From NCBI GenBank assembly GCA_037074705.1, contig CM073591.1:64033397-64097396 (forward strand): DNA of 64,000 nt, read 5' to 3'. Below the pieces are notes generated by a model that did no database searches, had not been told where the DNA came from, and saw only the letters and a program-made list of their open reading frames with translations. The stretch is from Zhengitettix transpicula (lineage: Eukaryota; Arthropoda; Insecta; Orthoptera; Tetrigidae). Position numbers and translations under genes: made by a program. How positions within the stretch are numbered: the first letter of the stretch is position 1; the number at the start of each line of letters is the position of its first letter. Positions 46,404-58,900 of the stretch are shown piece after piece.

Positions 46404-46613
46404 TTAAACTCGCGCTGACACACACACAGGTTGTGTCCTACCACTTTCCTCACATGTCGCCTTGCTCTTGTAGTCCCCGACAACTAATCCCATCCACATC
46501 TGGCACCAAACTTTTTCTCTATTATTTAACTGTTTTGGACCATAAGGATGGTGTCTCGAATATTCAGGCGAGTTCACTTCCCGCGTCACGTCTACAATAG
46601 TGGTGTTAGCCAT
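46404..46613 (-). other. Short open frame with ATG, unknown
   Basis: A 69-codon frame starting MANTTIVDVTREVNSPEYSR in DNA of clearly more balanced composition than both flanks. Contains WCQMWMGLVVGDYKSKATC. No known motif, no signal peptide. It could be a small exon or an old pseudogene piece. Confidence 0.2.
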
Positions 46614-48824
46614 TGTGCATTACCAATTAACAGCCAACACTAAGAGCTCATTACAAGTATTTCATGTTTATTTCAATTTTGATAGGCAATATTGAATATT
46701 TGCCGGATCATGTGCCTTTCTACACGTACATCTCTTTTGCTCATTGAATTATGTATTATTCTCATTGATAAATAAATTATTATTAAAAAATCATGAAAAT
46801 AATTCTGAGATTGTCTAACATTAACTACTAATTTTTAATTTATGTGGAAATTTATTATCGAGTATTTAATAAATGTTTTTCAATATAAAAAATAATTATA
46901 TTTTTTAAAAATGTATAAAGTTTAAGTAAACTGTGAATAATTATTGACGCCCACCCAAATTTGAATTTATCCCATTGTTGTCTAAAGCAGCATCATTGCA
47001 TGATATTTCCAAAAAAATTCCGAATTCTTGAGTCACACACGGTGTCCGAATTTAATAGATGAAAATTTAGTTCTGCATTAGATACTTTTCTATTTCGGAA
47101 GAGCAGAACTGAACAGAAAGCGATTGATCTGAGTAAGTAGACCACGTGAATATATTCAACAGCCTACACCTCTGATATTAAAACACTCAAATATTCAAAA
47201 AGATTTCAAAATCTTACTGTCGTGTGCCTGAAGAAACATTTTACATACTCTTACGTTATGGCTCATAATCGTAAAGGGCATAGGGAATCTGTCTGCTGTT
47301 GATTATTGTGACGAGCGTCGAGGTTCATAACTTGGTAAGTTGGTTGCTTGGAACTTTGGAGGGCTTTGTTGTGTGCAATGCACTCCGGGAATGCAGAAAT
47401 TATTGCGCGCTCCTCAAGCACGACAGACCATACAAATTACATCAACAGACCCAAGTGACAAATTCAAATGCGGTATTCCACAGGATTAAATTTCAAAAAA
47501 CATCTTATTATCTTAAATAAATGACAAAGACTGGAACAATGTTATATTTTTTTTTTCTTGGAGGACTTATAATTATACTAAATGCTTTAAATCTGCAATT
47601 CCTTCGGGCAATATGCGTCCTAAAGAGAACGTATATTAATTACAGTTTCCGATGTGGTGAGAATCGGAAAGTTGAGTATCTACGTACATTTAAGCCGTCG
47701 TTAAGCGCCACTAAATTGAAATCTCTGTTGCTGCCCAAGATAAGCGAGGTAAGACATACTTATTTAATTATATCAATTTAATTTCAATTATAAACATTTC
47801 GAATAAAAGAAATTTTTTATTACTGGTTACATCAAGATAGTATTTAATCGTCATGAACACTGTTTGTATTAATTACACATCACTCTAAAGTGGGTCATTG
47901 ATGCTGCAAATATAAATCAGGAATGAGTAATATAGTCTTCTATATTATTTTGTTTATTTTTATGAAAAACTTTATACTTCACAAAGCACACCTAACGAAA
48001 ACTTCAAACTCATTTAACACGACCTAGAAACGGGGTAACTCATTTCCAGTACTACGTATCAGAAGAATTTTATCATTAGTTTCCATTTTCAAAACAAGAT
48101 TTTATTCAGCATCGGTTTTTGGCCAGTCGTTTAAATTCGTGAACTCGAATCCATGCGTTTAGCAGCAGAATAATTCCGTTGACCAATTATTCTAATTATT
48201 AATTTTTGTTTTCATGTAATACATTATGAGTATTATTCAAAACTAAATATTTGTATTTATCTTTGCTCTTATGTTTATACAAATTCTTTATTTTAGGAAT
48301 ATAGACAAGACTCGACAAAGACCGGGAACCAAGCACGCTTCTGTCAAGTCTCTTCTAACTTGCTTTATAAATTCAGTTTAATTACTCTTTCGAGCTGATT
48401 TTAAAATTAATAGTTCTTCTTCATATATTATTTTAAATACTTCCTGAATACGATTTTTTTTAAAAATATCCACTTTTTGAACACTGTACAGTTTTTTAAT
48501 CGAGCATCATTTCTATTCCCTTCACTATCTTCAGTAATATGCCACCTGAACATTTTTGTTCTTATATCGTATAGCTCCTGACAGGTCAGGGATAAACTGT
48601 CGTTCCATAGTCTCTGCACGTTCCCATATTTTATTATCGACCAATACAGCGAGGTCCAAGATCAAAGTAATATAGGAGGAGCTCAAGACGGTGCTTTAGC
48701 ATCAAATTTAAAAAAAGAAGCATACCTCTTAAGAAAAGAAAGCTGCATTTTGTAATAATCTAGTGATAATGTAACAACCAGAAAGACATAAGCAATTAAC
48801 AAAATTCAATAAATATAATTAAAG
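46614..48824. other. No supported gene
   Basis: AT-rich. Adjacent frames at 47299-47520 and 47521-47781 match no family I know. Confidence 0.45.
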
Positions 48825-48920
48825 TCCGTACACGTGTGGTATTTATTTAGAGTTGATTTTCGTCTGTTGTTTGGCTATTTATTTATATTAATAAATATAC
48901 ACACAAACGTTATTTAAGAT
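48825..48920 (+). mobile_element. Diverged Penelope-like family 1 tail
   Basis: ACACGTGTGGTATTTATTTA, TTTTCGTCTGTTGTTTGGCT and an ACACAAACGTTATTT end match the family 1 tail with several changes. Confidence 0.45.
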
Positions 48921-50580
48921 TTGAATGACTGTGGGGTAGATTTAGTATTAATTTTGTTTTAAGGGAGTTACATTGTTTGTAGTATAAGAGTGAAATATGA
49001 AAATAGTGATTTTGAAATAGTTTAAGGAGGAAACGGAAAATATAAGTCCGAAAAGGACATTATTGAAATGAAAAATAATAAGCCAAGTGAAGTGGAAAGG
49101 TAAGAAAACACAAAACTTAGAACAGTTGGTACAAACTGAATGTTCATACTTTTGCAAATAAAGATAGTGTGAGACTTGAATTCATGTCAGGCGGTGCCTT
49201 CAGAAAAAAAAGTGAAATCTTGGATCGAAATGAGAAGTTACTAAAATATTTTTCTCACGAATAGGATGTAATTCCATACTAACCAATATATTAAAGAAGG
49301 TAAGGAAACTAACTATATTTTGTAGCGACGACTTGCTTATGCTTGACGTGGCTAAATTTCCAAACGGGTTCAACGTTCTTATGTGGAAAAACATTTAATT
49401 GAATAACATAAAATCAATTAATATATAAAAATCTCAAGTCTTTATTCACATTAAGAGCTTTTTGATCAAGGAATCTTGGAGCGTCTAATGAGTAACAGTG
49501 AAATTTAATTACTTCTTCCAATTGGAAATACATATATATGTAATCTGGGGTTAGTTCTTATAAAAATGGATCTCTGCTTCGAAGGGCAAGCGTTGTCGTG
49601 CTGAGTTGCTAATCGCGGGTCCTGCACCATGGATGACTGTCTTCCGGACAAAACTGAAGTCTGTGCGGTTTGGCAACGCAAATAGACATGCAACGTAGCT
49701 CCTTTTCTTCGCGGCACTCAAAACTCGGCTACTTTCTCATTCTAAAACTTTGTCTATTTCTCCTCAATGACCTCTTCATCAAATCATTTTACTCTTAAAA
49801 AAAATCACCCCTCGATCCTCCTTCCCTCACAAAACAAGGTTGTTGAACATTCCTCCCGTTTAGAACGTCACACTTTAGATTTATATTTCACTGCTAGACA
49901 CACGTTTCCCACTAGCACAGCAAAATTTGGCGTATATTGAATAATCTGTTCGCTTTTCCCATTCTCCTCAAGTTGCGCGGTAGTTCACCGTTTCTTAAGG
50001 TAAAAATAATTTATTCGGCGTATTAATTTGATCTAAGAATAGCAAATATGAGTATAGGTGTTTAAGTTATCAGATGTTTATCTAAGCCGATTACTGGGTT
50101 AAGAATAACAGAAAATCAACTCGCACATAAAATTATATCAAAGATTGAAGTCTTTAACGGTGAAGTTGTTCAATAAATAGTTCTCGGAAACGTTGCGTCT
50201 AAATATAAATATACAAAACCCGTGTGAATTCGGAGAACTATTTATTGGATAAAATGATATGTCATTTCATCAACAGTACAGTGATCTCAAGCTACTTCTT
50301 TAAATAAGTCAATAAATTCTAACGTGATAATTCATATGCTTTATATTAGTTTCCATAATTTTAAATTGTATTTAATGCCGTGTCTGGACCAGGAATTCGT
50401 GCTCTTAAACAATAAAGAGCTCCCTAATAAATAAAATGAAAAGGAATTCCTGCTTTCGAACAACAAAAATCATATTAAAAATACATGCTAAGAACGAAGG
50501 TCTAGTACCTCAGCAAGGAATTCGAGATTCAAAGACCTCTCCTTCAAGAATGTGTCAGCATGTATTGTCAATACTCTCCT
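48921..50580. other. No supported gene
   Basis: Frames at 49200-49394 and 49505-49717 (minus) match nothing known. Confidence 0.45.
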
Positions 50581-50977
50581 CTAGAGCAGCGTTAGATCCC
50601 TTGTCTGAGTAGACACTACACGCTGTTTACTGTTCGGCTGAATGTTTCCTCGCGTGATTGTGGTAGCGTGGACATGAGGACGTGTACGAGGGGGAACAGC
50701 GTGCCGCGGTGAAATATTGAAGTCACTGGTCGATAATTCCCCCTCTGGCTTCACAGGCTTCACCTGTCCGTCCACTCTCGTCGGCCTCCTCTGGCCAATT
50801 AGCAAACCAAACACGCCAGAAAACTCTCCTAAAATATGCCAAGTGGTTCTTCAACGCACTAAACGCAACCTCCGCAAGTAGGTTACGGAATACCCGGAAG
50901 GTCGGAGTTGCGGTGGTGGAGGAGGTGGGGTGGGGGGTGGGGGGGAATTGGAGACTTCCAGTAGTCCCTGATAACAT
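50581..50977. other. GC-rich patch with G-quadruplex motif
   Basis: A roughly 400-bp island of high GC in AT-rich surroundings. Plus-strand runs GGGG, GGGGGG and GGGGGGG separated by single T (50927-50945) fit a G-quadruplex if the last run supplies two tracts. Minus-strand frames of 77 and 84 codons overlap in two phases. The 84-codon frame contains NLLAEVAFSALKNHLAYFRR, which matches nothing I know. Could be a promoter-proximal island or an old insert. Confidence 0.35.
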
Positions 50978-51166
50978 GAAGCTTAAGTTGTTTTGCAGAG
51001 ATAGATTCGAATGATTTTTTGAAATATGTAAATTGCTGCAGTGATAGAATTCACCCCACTAACGTCTGCATGTATTTTAAAATGAAAGACAGTTTTCTAA
51101 AAAAGAACCTACTCGTATTCTTATCACAGCCAACCCATCAACTTCGTAACTCTTCTCCTTCTCGTT
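50978..51166. other. No supported gene
   Basis: Short spacer. Nothing recognised. Confidence 0.3.
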
Positions 51167-51544
51167 GTGTTTGTACCATTTTTAGCACTTCAACAGCTTT
51201 GGTTTTTGTACCGGCTCAAAATGTTGGCCTTAATGCCTCGTGAACCTTTGTTAAATTTATGTCTGGGTGAAATGAAACATGGAATGTCTCGGTGTGTTTT
51301 TCCGATAAACTTTATAAGCAGACTTCCTCTTTTATTTAAGAAAGTAAAAAAATTTCACGAAGTATTTTCATTCCCGTTCTTCTTTATCGGAGATGAAATT
51401 CTTTTCAACTCAAATCAAGTAAATGAAACTGGGATAATGCTGTTTGTAAGCAAAATTAGTCAAACAGGAAAAATTGTACAGTTTAATATTCAAACAGCGA
51501 ATGAGCATGGCTACGACTGTAATATGAAGGAATGCAATTTCTAA
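51167..51544 (+). other. Open frame of 125 codons, unknown
   Basis: One of the longest ATG-initiated frames outside recognised repeats. Contains GEMKHGMSRCVFPINFISRL, FPFFFIGDEILFNSNQ and GKIVQFNIQTANEHGYDC. Codon use is AT-biased but not low-complexity. No motif, signal or repeat link was recognised. It precedes a minus-strand PLE relic and could be an unrecognised transposon frame or chance. Confidence 0.2.
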
Positions 51545-51899
51545 GGGATGAGTGTACACCATTATTTATAAAAGACAGGAAAAAATATCACAAAACAAAA
51601 TTTTAATATGAAACTGCGACAAAGCTTTGTTAATCTTTTCTGATGTGCTATTTTTTGGTAAAGCATTATTGATAATCACTTCACTAGAATCTTTATATTC
51701 GCGTTAACTTGTCCTAAAAAATACTTTCCATTGTTACTTCTGCAGACCTATGTCGTTAGAATTCCCTACGTCAGGGTTCGGCGCCCTTTGTAGAACACTG
51801 AGACACTTTCAAAATAAAAATATTTATGAGGGTCACAAAGACTAAAAACTAGAAGAAAGTCGCCACAAAATAGGTTATATTAGAAGCTAATTTGCAAGC
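51545..51899. other. No supported gene
   Basis: Nothing recognised. Confidence 0.3.
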
Positions 51900-52500
51900 C
51901 ACAAGAATGTAAGTACTTGTAATCAAGCAAACGTTTTTCCTGCGCAACAATTAATAGGTCGCGACATTAATTTTGTCAATGTTTGAGGATACACAATAAT
52001 CTCCGGAAGCGTGATATTTTCTTCAACGCCAAGAATTAATGTATTTTTGCATAAAAGTGAAATAGAAGACAGATGGATCTTGTGATTTCCGATGTTCTTT
52101 AATCTTATCTATGCATAAGTGTCCAGATTTATTTTCGAGCGTAGAGAAGGCGTTACGTCTGTCTGTGGCAAATTGACTAATTTCTGTGAAGCTATATTGC
52201 ATCCGAAACGAGTATTTGTTAATCTTGGAGGAACCGCGTGCACTTATGTCGTAGAGAAAAATTGTAAATTTTAGAGAATGAAAGTTAGAGCAGTTGCAAT
52301 CTTCGAGAAAAATAATTTGTTTCCACATCAATGATTTTAACATTAGTTCCTTTAAAGCTGTGATTGTTAAGCGACATATGTTTAGTAATGACCACATGCT
52401 TGTCCGCAAGTAATTTAAAATTCGCCCTATGTTCCTTCATCCTGGGTTTCAATGCACTTTTCGTTCGACCGCATTGCAATCAACCACAATCAACCACAAA
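51900..52500 (-). pseudogene. Penelope-like element, second GIY-YIG lineage
   Basis: The minus frame from 52479 reads CGRTKSALKPRMKEHRANFK, then KHVVITKHMSLNNHSF, then VKIIDVETNYFSRRLQLL. This is the late GIY-YIG region of PLEs (YVGQT-R-L-TR--EH, H----H-F-W----ILD-E-NY--R---E). A frameshift near 52290 leads into a further C-terminal segment including NKYSFRMQYSFTEISQF. Sequence differs clearly from the 12.7 kb copy. The preceding YVG start is damaged (stop region near 52480-52500) and RT is absent. Confidence 0.75.
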
Positions 52501-53594
52501 GTGAGTTAGGATACATATTTCTTTAATTGTTCCTAAAAATATTTAAGTACAGCAATATATTAATATTTATATACATTCACCTTGCAATAAATGTATTTGA
52601 CAGTCTGGTCCGACACTCAGCAGCAGCGACGTCTAACTGGAGGTCCCACCTCCTGCGCAATTTGTCAGAGTTCCTTCCTCTTGGAATCTACTCTGCGATA
52701 ATGATGTATAAAATAAAATGACCTGAAATATACTAATGTTTTGTCATTATTAAAATGTCGCACTTTTGGTTTTACAAATATTCAGTTAATGGTTTGCCTA
52801 ACTGAAAAGAATCATTCACTCACTCATTCATACTTCCATTCATTCAATTTGTGTGGCTGTTGCTTCCTCCTCCTCTTCTTCGGTCCGCCTTCATTGCTCG
52901 TTCCTCGTTCCCTTCAAGTGCAAAAAATATATACGTATAAATATTTACTTTCAGGGATAAATTTCCGTGGAAAAGCGCTTTGTCGCACGAGCGTCTTAAA
53001 CATAAATACTGAACGGAAAAAGTTTATGGTTTACTAACGTCCTCATACGCTGCATACATTTACACAGCACTGGGAAATGCCACTGGACGAAAACTCCTGA
53101 AAGTAGCATGACTATGTTGCGTAGTGAAGCTCACACGGTCGTTCAGAAATAAAACTTTACGGTTTTCTATTGTCTGGTTTGGAGAACCTTTGAGGGCGGT
53201 AGGGAGTGAGAAATTGGATGAGGTGGGAGGCGAAAGTATATCGGGAAAGCAGAGACAGGCCACATTAGTGCGGATTTGCAGATGACGTATGCAATTTTCT
53301 AGGGTATTCCATATTGAGGTTCCGGAAGAATCAAGAGGTCCCAAGTAGTGAGGACCTATCCTCAGAAGCTCAAGTCAAGTAAACTCGGTTTCGGACGTTC
53401 GCTATTTAATTTAATTTTTAAAGTTTCAAAGCCACTACTATACAGCTGAGTATGCTATTTTTTTCTTGCTGGGTCTCAGTGGACATCTGGTTACTCTTGC
53501 TATAAATAGCTGTATTGAATGTGCGAAATTTTTAGGCATTTGAACACGCTTTTTATGAATATGTTAGTTTGCAGGAATGACATTAGCGTGGCCT
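52501..53594. other. No supported gene
   Basis: Contains AACTGGAGGTCCCACCTCCT at 52635-52654, echoed at the right edge of the window (63980-64000). The minus frame at 53060-53344 (94 codons) lies in a GC-richer patch but matches nothing known. Confidence 0.4.
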
Positions 53595-54253
53595 TTATCT
53601 CTGAAGGAATCCCACCATTGTCACGTCAATGCCTAATTCCACGGCCATGTGCGTCTTCGTGTGCCGAGACAGATTGTCGGAGCGCGACAAGGCGTGTTCG
53701 CAGAGGCGGTACTGGAAGAGGCGGTAGCCCATGTGCTTGTGCCGCGTTAACTCGTCCGACCGCGCGAACTTCCAGCCGCATTGGTACGACTTCTCGCCCG
53801 TGTGCGTGCGCAGGTGCGACTTCCCACAGCCCGCCTGTGAGCACGTATGCACGATGACTTTGCGTCGACTCCAGTTGCGACGGCGTCGCGGCTGCTTGTG
53901 CGCCTCCGTCAGGACTTTGAGGGCCGGCCCAGGAACGGGGCGTGCGGAGACGTCGGCGGCGTCCGTGCTGCGTGCCGGCCCTCAAAGTCCTGGTGGTAGC
54001 ACGCTTTGTGCGCCGTCGGCGGCGACATCTGCGGGGAGCCGTAGTAGTTCTGCGGCGCGTAGGAAAACACAGGACCTCCTCACTCTTCACATTGGCGGCG
54101 GGTGGAAAGTACAGCTACGCGAGCTCTCGTCGGGCGACGGATTCGCGAAGTAGCCACAACCACCAGGGGAACCGACTCCAGCTCGCAGTCCGTCAAGAGC
54201 ACCGACAGTGGCCCTCCAACACCCAGGATCACGGTCTCTTTATCCTGCCACAT
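53595..54253 (-). pseudogene. Kruppel-like factor (KLF) pseudogene, last-exon region
   Basis: KLFs are nuclear transcription factors with three C-terminal C2H2 fingers that bind GC/CACCC boxes. On the minus strand, a splice acceptor (TTTTGTTGCAG, 54265-54254) opens the exon. Different frames then give GCGYFANPSPDESSRSCTFH, YAPQNYYGSPQMSPPTAHKA and finally [20 protein letters not shown], then [36 protein letters not shown] and [14 protein letters not shown]. Compared with the family, finger 1 lacks its TKSSHLKA part, finger 2 lacks its second Cys, and finger 3 has Tyr for the first Cys (LFQYRLC). No finger can bind zinc normally. At least two frameshifts lie upstream. The acceptor implies DNA-level duplication rather than retroposition. 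KLF subtype is uncertain. Confidence 0.8.
53910..53992. repeat. Perfect 19-bp inverted repeat in the KLF relic
   Basis: CAGGACTTTGAGGGCCGGC at 53910-53928 and its exact reverse complement at 53974-53992, separated by 45 bases. One frame of the relic runs from the right arm and stops in the left arm. Confidence 0.9.
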
Positions 54254-55161
54254 CTGCAACAAAATCACTACAGTTACATATATTTCTTATGAACAATGTA
54301 TTCCATTACAGTTTTAATTTTAAATTTTTCTACGTTCACGTTGACTGCCAACTGCGAGTTACCTGTAATGTTTGAGCAGCTTCAATTAAATTCGTAGTAT
54401 ATTAGTGTAAACATGAATAGATAGCCCTAACGAAGAGAACAAGTCATCAAGGTTGGTTTACACGAACAGAAAAGTTATGAATAAATGATGAGAAAATATA
54501 AGCATACAAAGTATATTCAAAATCAACAAGCAAAAAAAAAATTATTGTTTGTCATAATTTTGAAAACAATCTTCCTTGCAAAGGGCTGGCTTACCTTCAC
54601 AGATAGTACAGAAATAACGCGTTTATAGCGTGTGTATTATTTTTTTTAGCTTGGGTACAAATTCGGCAAGATAATTCCTAAGATCTTTTTTTTTTCAAAT
54701 ATCACAAAATATCCTTTTTTCATATTACTATGTACTATATGGAATTGTAAGTGTATTGTCGCTAAAGACCTTGAAGTTGAGGCGACAATAAACATAACAT
54801 AATAAATAAATGTACTAAATAGAGTAATTAATAATATAATACGAATAAATTAAAATGGCTTTTTACACCGGAATCCTGGAAAGTACTGTGGATTCTGGGG
54901 CAGGGAATGCCTTGGAAGCCAACATGTAGAGCTTCTGTACGCGACTTGTAAGATAGTGAAAACGTTACGAAAATTGTTGTTATGACGCTGTGTACTCCCT
55001 CGATTCTCTATCGGCCTTTCAGTTCACATTTTGTAGTTTTGTCCGCGACTACGAAAATCAGGACAGGGAGCGATACAGATAAATAGGAATAGGACTTTTC
55101 TACAACAAAATGAGCCACGTATGCTTATCATCGTAAGCTATTTCTCACTCCGTTATTATTC
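54254..55161. other. No supported gene
   Basis: If the KLF acceptor is genuine, sequence to the right of 54254 was intron. Otherwise nothing recognised. Confidence 0.4.
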
Positions 55162-55845
55162 TCTACTAGCAGGGCGGACGGCGTTGCCCGGGTTGTCATA
55201 ATGAAGTTCAGTATCATCCATTACCCCGGATTTGACTCGAATGTCGGTTGTTTCTGCGTTACTTTTATGTAACGCTACTCCATCCCCACATCTAAGGGTG
55301 TTTTCCTACTATGTCGAAAGGAATTGAAATTACACACACAGAACATCGGTAGAAATACTGTCAATCTCTTTAACCCCGAAAAATAATCATTCTAACCAAA
55401 TATCGGCCGTTTAACATGTTTAATAATTTCTGTCCCCGTCCACCCCTGCTTGGGGTGTTCTAACGGCAATTTTAATGTCATAATTAATCACAGCAACACC
55501 CATAATCCCGGATTTGACTCTATTCTCGGATGTTTTCGCGCCCTTCCACCCCCACTCCCTAAGGATGCTCCCTTACCATGCTAAAAGGGGTTGAAATTAT
55601 ACAAAAGAACATGAAAAGAAACACTATGAATCTCATTGACCCCGAATAATTTTTTTCGATTCAGATATCGGCTTGTTCAGCGTGTTCAAATATTTCCACC
55701 CCCGCCCCTGGCAGTGGTTACCTTATCTTACCCCTTCAGTGTTTGATTCCGTTTCAAAAGGAACACGTGTACGAAGTTTGGTCAAAATTGCTCCACGCGT
55801 TTAGATTTGTATATGTAGCATACACATATATACATATATACAAAC
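55162..55845 (+). repeat. Tandem-unit element, two-unit copy
   Basis: Begins TACTAGCAGGGCGGACGGCG then TTGCCCGGGTTGTCATAATG and ends GAACACGTGTACGAAGTTTG, then CTCCACGCGTTTAGATTTGT. Internal landmarks GAATTGAAATTACACACA (55321) and GGGGTTGAAATTATAC (about 55588) are about 268 bases apart. The ends match 26119-28125, so family members differ in unit number. Confidence 0.75.
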
Positions 55846-55920
55846 ATACAAGCAATTTTATTTATTTTATAAGGGTGTGTGTGTGTATGTATGTATGGAT
55901 GTGTATAAGTGTGTGTCTCA
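55810..55920. repeat. TATA- and TGTG-type simple repeats
   Basis: TACACATATATACATATATA followed, after a short gap, by GTGTGTGTGTGTATGTATGT. It is the usual microsatellite attached to the 3' end of this repeat family. Confidence 0.8.
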
Positions 55921-58900
55921 AGATAACAGTTATATTTATAAATCACCTCGACCCTCAGAGTAAGATCTTTAAATCAAATCAAAATTAATAATAACTATAA
56001 ATACATAAATATTACCATCGGCTCAGTTTAATTTAATTCAATATTGTTAATTATTTTATAACTCAATCCCTGGATAAATAAATTTATTTAACCATTAGTT
56101 TTGTCGGATTGTTTCTAAGTGCTTGTCTGCACCATTTTATTGAGGCCAAGGTAAACTGTAATGAGGGTGTCAGTCCAATAATTTACACTCGGATACTCTC
56201 GGCACCGCTCTGTGTAAGCGTTGGCTGTGTCCGTGATCGGAGTGTAAACATACACCGGACATAATCAGATCTTGTAATGGTAAGCTTGAGCGTAGAGACA
56301 TGCGTGTTCCCTCTAGTGGTCTTTAATATCCGTGAATCGTGCCTGAATCTCACTTGGCGTCAATGACGCGTTTACTACATGAGCGAGCGCCGCGCCCGTC
56401 GCGGTACTGAGACCCCTAACCTTTCGCTTAAAAGTTCAACTCTCATCACTCTGCGGCATTTACTAACTAGCGACCTGCAAAACATACACTTCATATGTAC
56501 ACATGTAAACATTTATAACAAGTTTTGGGACAGGCCTTAAAACGTCAAATTGATTACAACATTAAATCGTACGACTTCCTGTTGATTATAAAATATTTGT
56601 ATTTGCAATCGTTAAATATGGTTAAAGATATATTAAGTAATTAAAAACAAAATTTTGATAGAAACGTTATAACTAAGAATTACAGTAAGGAAGAAACGTG
56701 CTATTCAGGGATTATTCTTCAATGTAGTAATCACATGATATTTCCTTTCTTTCTGGAATGGTTAATTAATAACGTAACTATATTAGACATGACATGACAA
56801 TTCTTCACCGGTGTAATAAATAAAGTGTTATAGGACGTCCAACAAAGACGATATTATAGAACCCAACCATAACACCAACACAATTGGCAGCCCGATAATA
56901 AACTTTAACAATTTTATTGTGATTTGTTAATTTTCTCTGACGAGGAATGTCGTGTTAAATATTTTCATTTTCCAATTTTTAGTTCTATTCAGGCCTACTT
57001 CAAAATTATTTTAGACAGTTGACATTATAAGTATCCAACGTATATTCTCGAAAGCGTTTCCCAGCTCTGCAAGCAGCATGTGTCCTGATTAATTTTTAAT
57101 TCAATCTTCATTAATTTGATATGTAAAAATTAAGGACCTAAAGTATTGTCATTGTTTCAAGATATATAATGTACTAATTTTAAGGAAACAGAAAAAAAAA
57201 TCGTTTCGATTTCGTTCTGGTTAATGTATGTATGAGAGGACAAACGTACTGCACGATAATTGTCATACTATCCACATTTCTTTAAATGTGTGAAGGTTAT
57301 CCATGTAAAAAACCACCTACTTAAGATTGTCATTTTCTATAGATTTCAATAATGGTGACTCTTTCTCATTTAATCGTAGTGAATAATTTGAAATTTTACT
57401 CCTCCGAGGACAAACAATTGAAATACGTGTGAAAGAAAATTCCAATGCATAGTTACAATTTTCTGGATTTATTTCACCTGCATGACAAGTTCAGTTCACT
57501 CAGGTTGATTACAGTTTTCCTCCGTGGATTTGTAGGGTTCGTTAGAGATATTCTTAACACAGTTAAATCCAATAATTTGCACGCTATTTAATAAACACTA
57601 TAAGTTCCGTAGGGGGTGGTTGATTATTTAAATATTTTTCAATTACCTATCAAAACTGAAGTGTTAAATATCGCCTACAGTAGTACGGTACATTATTTGT
57701 TTAATATAAAACTTAAAAATATCTATTTCTGTAAACTATAATTGGTTGTGTAAATATACTTACCATACCAGTACAATAAAATCCAAAATGTATTTGGCTT
57801 CTTGTATAAAAATGGATGGCATGTTTAAGCTTTTGCGGTTATTGTAAAACTTATAATAAATAGGCATATCTGGTCGTATGACAAACTTTTATTACCGTTT
57901 AACGTCACAATAATGTAATTAGTATCAATTGCTTGAGTCTTCTACAGTTCTACAGGGTATAGACTTTGCGTAACTATAAAGATAGTTCCTTCCTTTTAAT
58001 TTATATTTTCGTACTAAATAAGGCTTGATAGAAATAGAAGTATTTGAATGAAAATGTGTGTGATGCTTACCGGCAAATAACACTAAAAGTAAATTTAATA
58101 TCAAAATAATACCGAACCGTCTTATATAAGCTTATATGACTCTCTGAATAACATAAAAAAAGCAAACATGTTAAATTATTGTTAATTATCAAATAATTAT
58201 CAGATGTGCAAATGAATAATGTATTGTAAATCTCTGAGATCAGACTGGGCTGTATAAACATTTGTAAAGCGAATTAAAAATAACACGTGTTTGAAAAAAA
58301 AAATATGTTTACAACATATCCGGCTAGAAACGTATTAAAAACTTTCCTCAATTTAAATTAGTGCCTGTTGTCTGACTCGCTGTGTGCAAATCAAAACCAG
58401 CTGACTTAGTAGTAATTTGTTTTCCTGCCCTATTGGTGTAATTAATGATGCATTCAGTTGACATCCTTAGAAACAAATTAGCCGTCATCGCTTTCCGCAA
58501 AGTGGTTTTCAGTTAGTCTTTACGACAATAATTTCTGCGACAAAATTAGTAATTCCAAACTTTTTAGCTAGTAATTCTCAAATAGATATTTAGTATTTAC
58601 TATTGAAATACACCATGACTGTACAATAATAGAATCATTGAAACATTGAGACTGTAATATTACTGTATTTCTGTTAAACTAGACAGTAAAGCTTAAGCTT
58701 CGACAAGCGCCTGCAAAACGGAATCTTCCTTAAGCGGTTCCCACCCCACGTCCGCTCTTTGCGGTCTATAATATTGGACGAGTACGTTTTCCAGCAGAAA
58801 ATCTCAATTTATATCTTCCTACACGCCTACAATACAAGTAATCGTACAGAAAGCGATATCCTTTCCGTAAATAACAAATTATAACTAAACCTAATGTTTA

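Noticed and set aside
53626..54153. Frames of 140 and 154 codons around the KLF relic
   Set aside because: They are GC-driven shadows in other phases of the KLF pseudogene; the true family motifs lie in different frames.
55743..55988. 81-codon frame rich in Tyr, Ile and Cys
   Set aside because: It spans the microsatellite at the end of the tandem-unit element; composition explains it.
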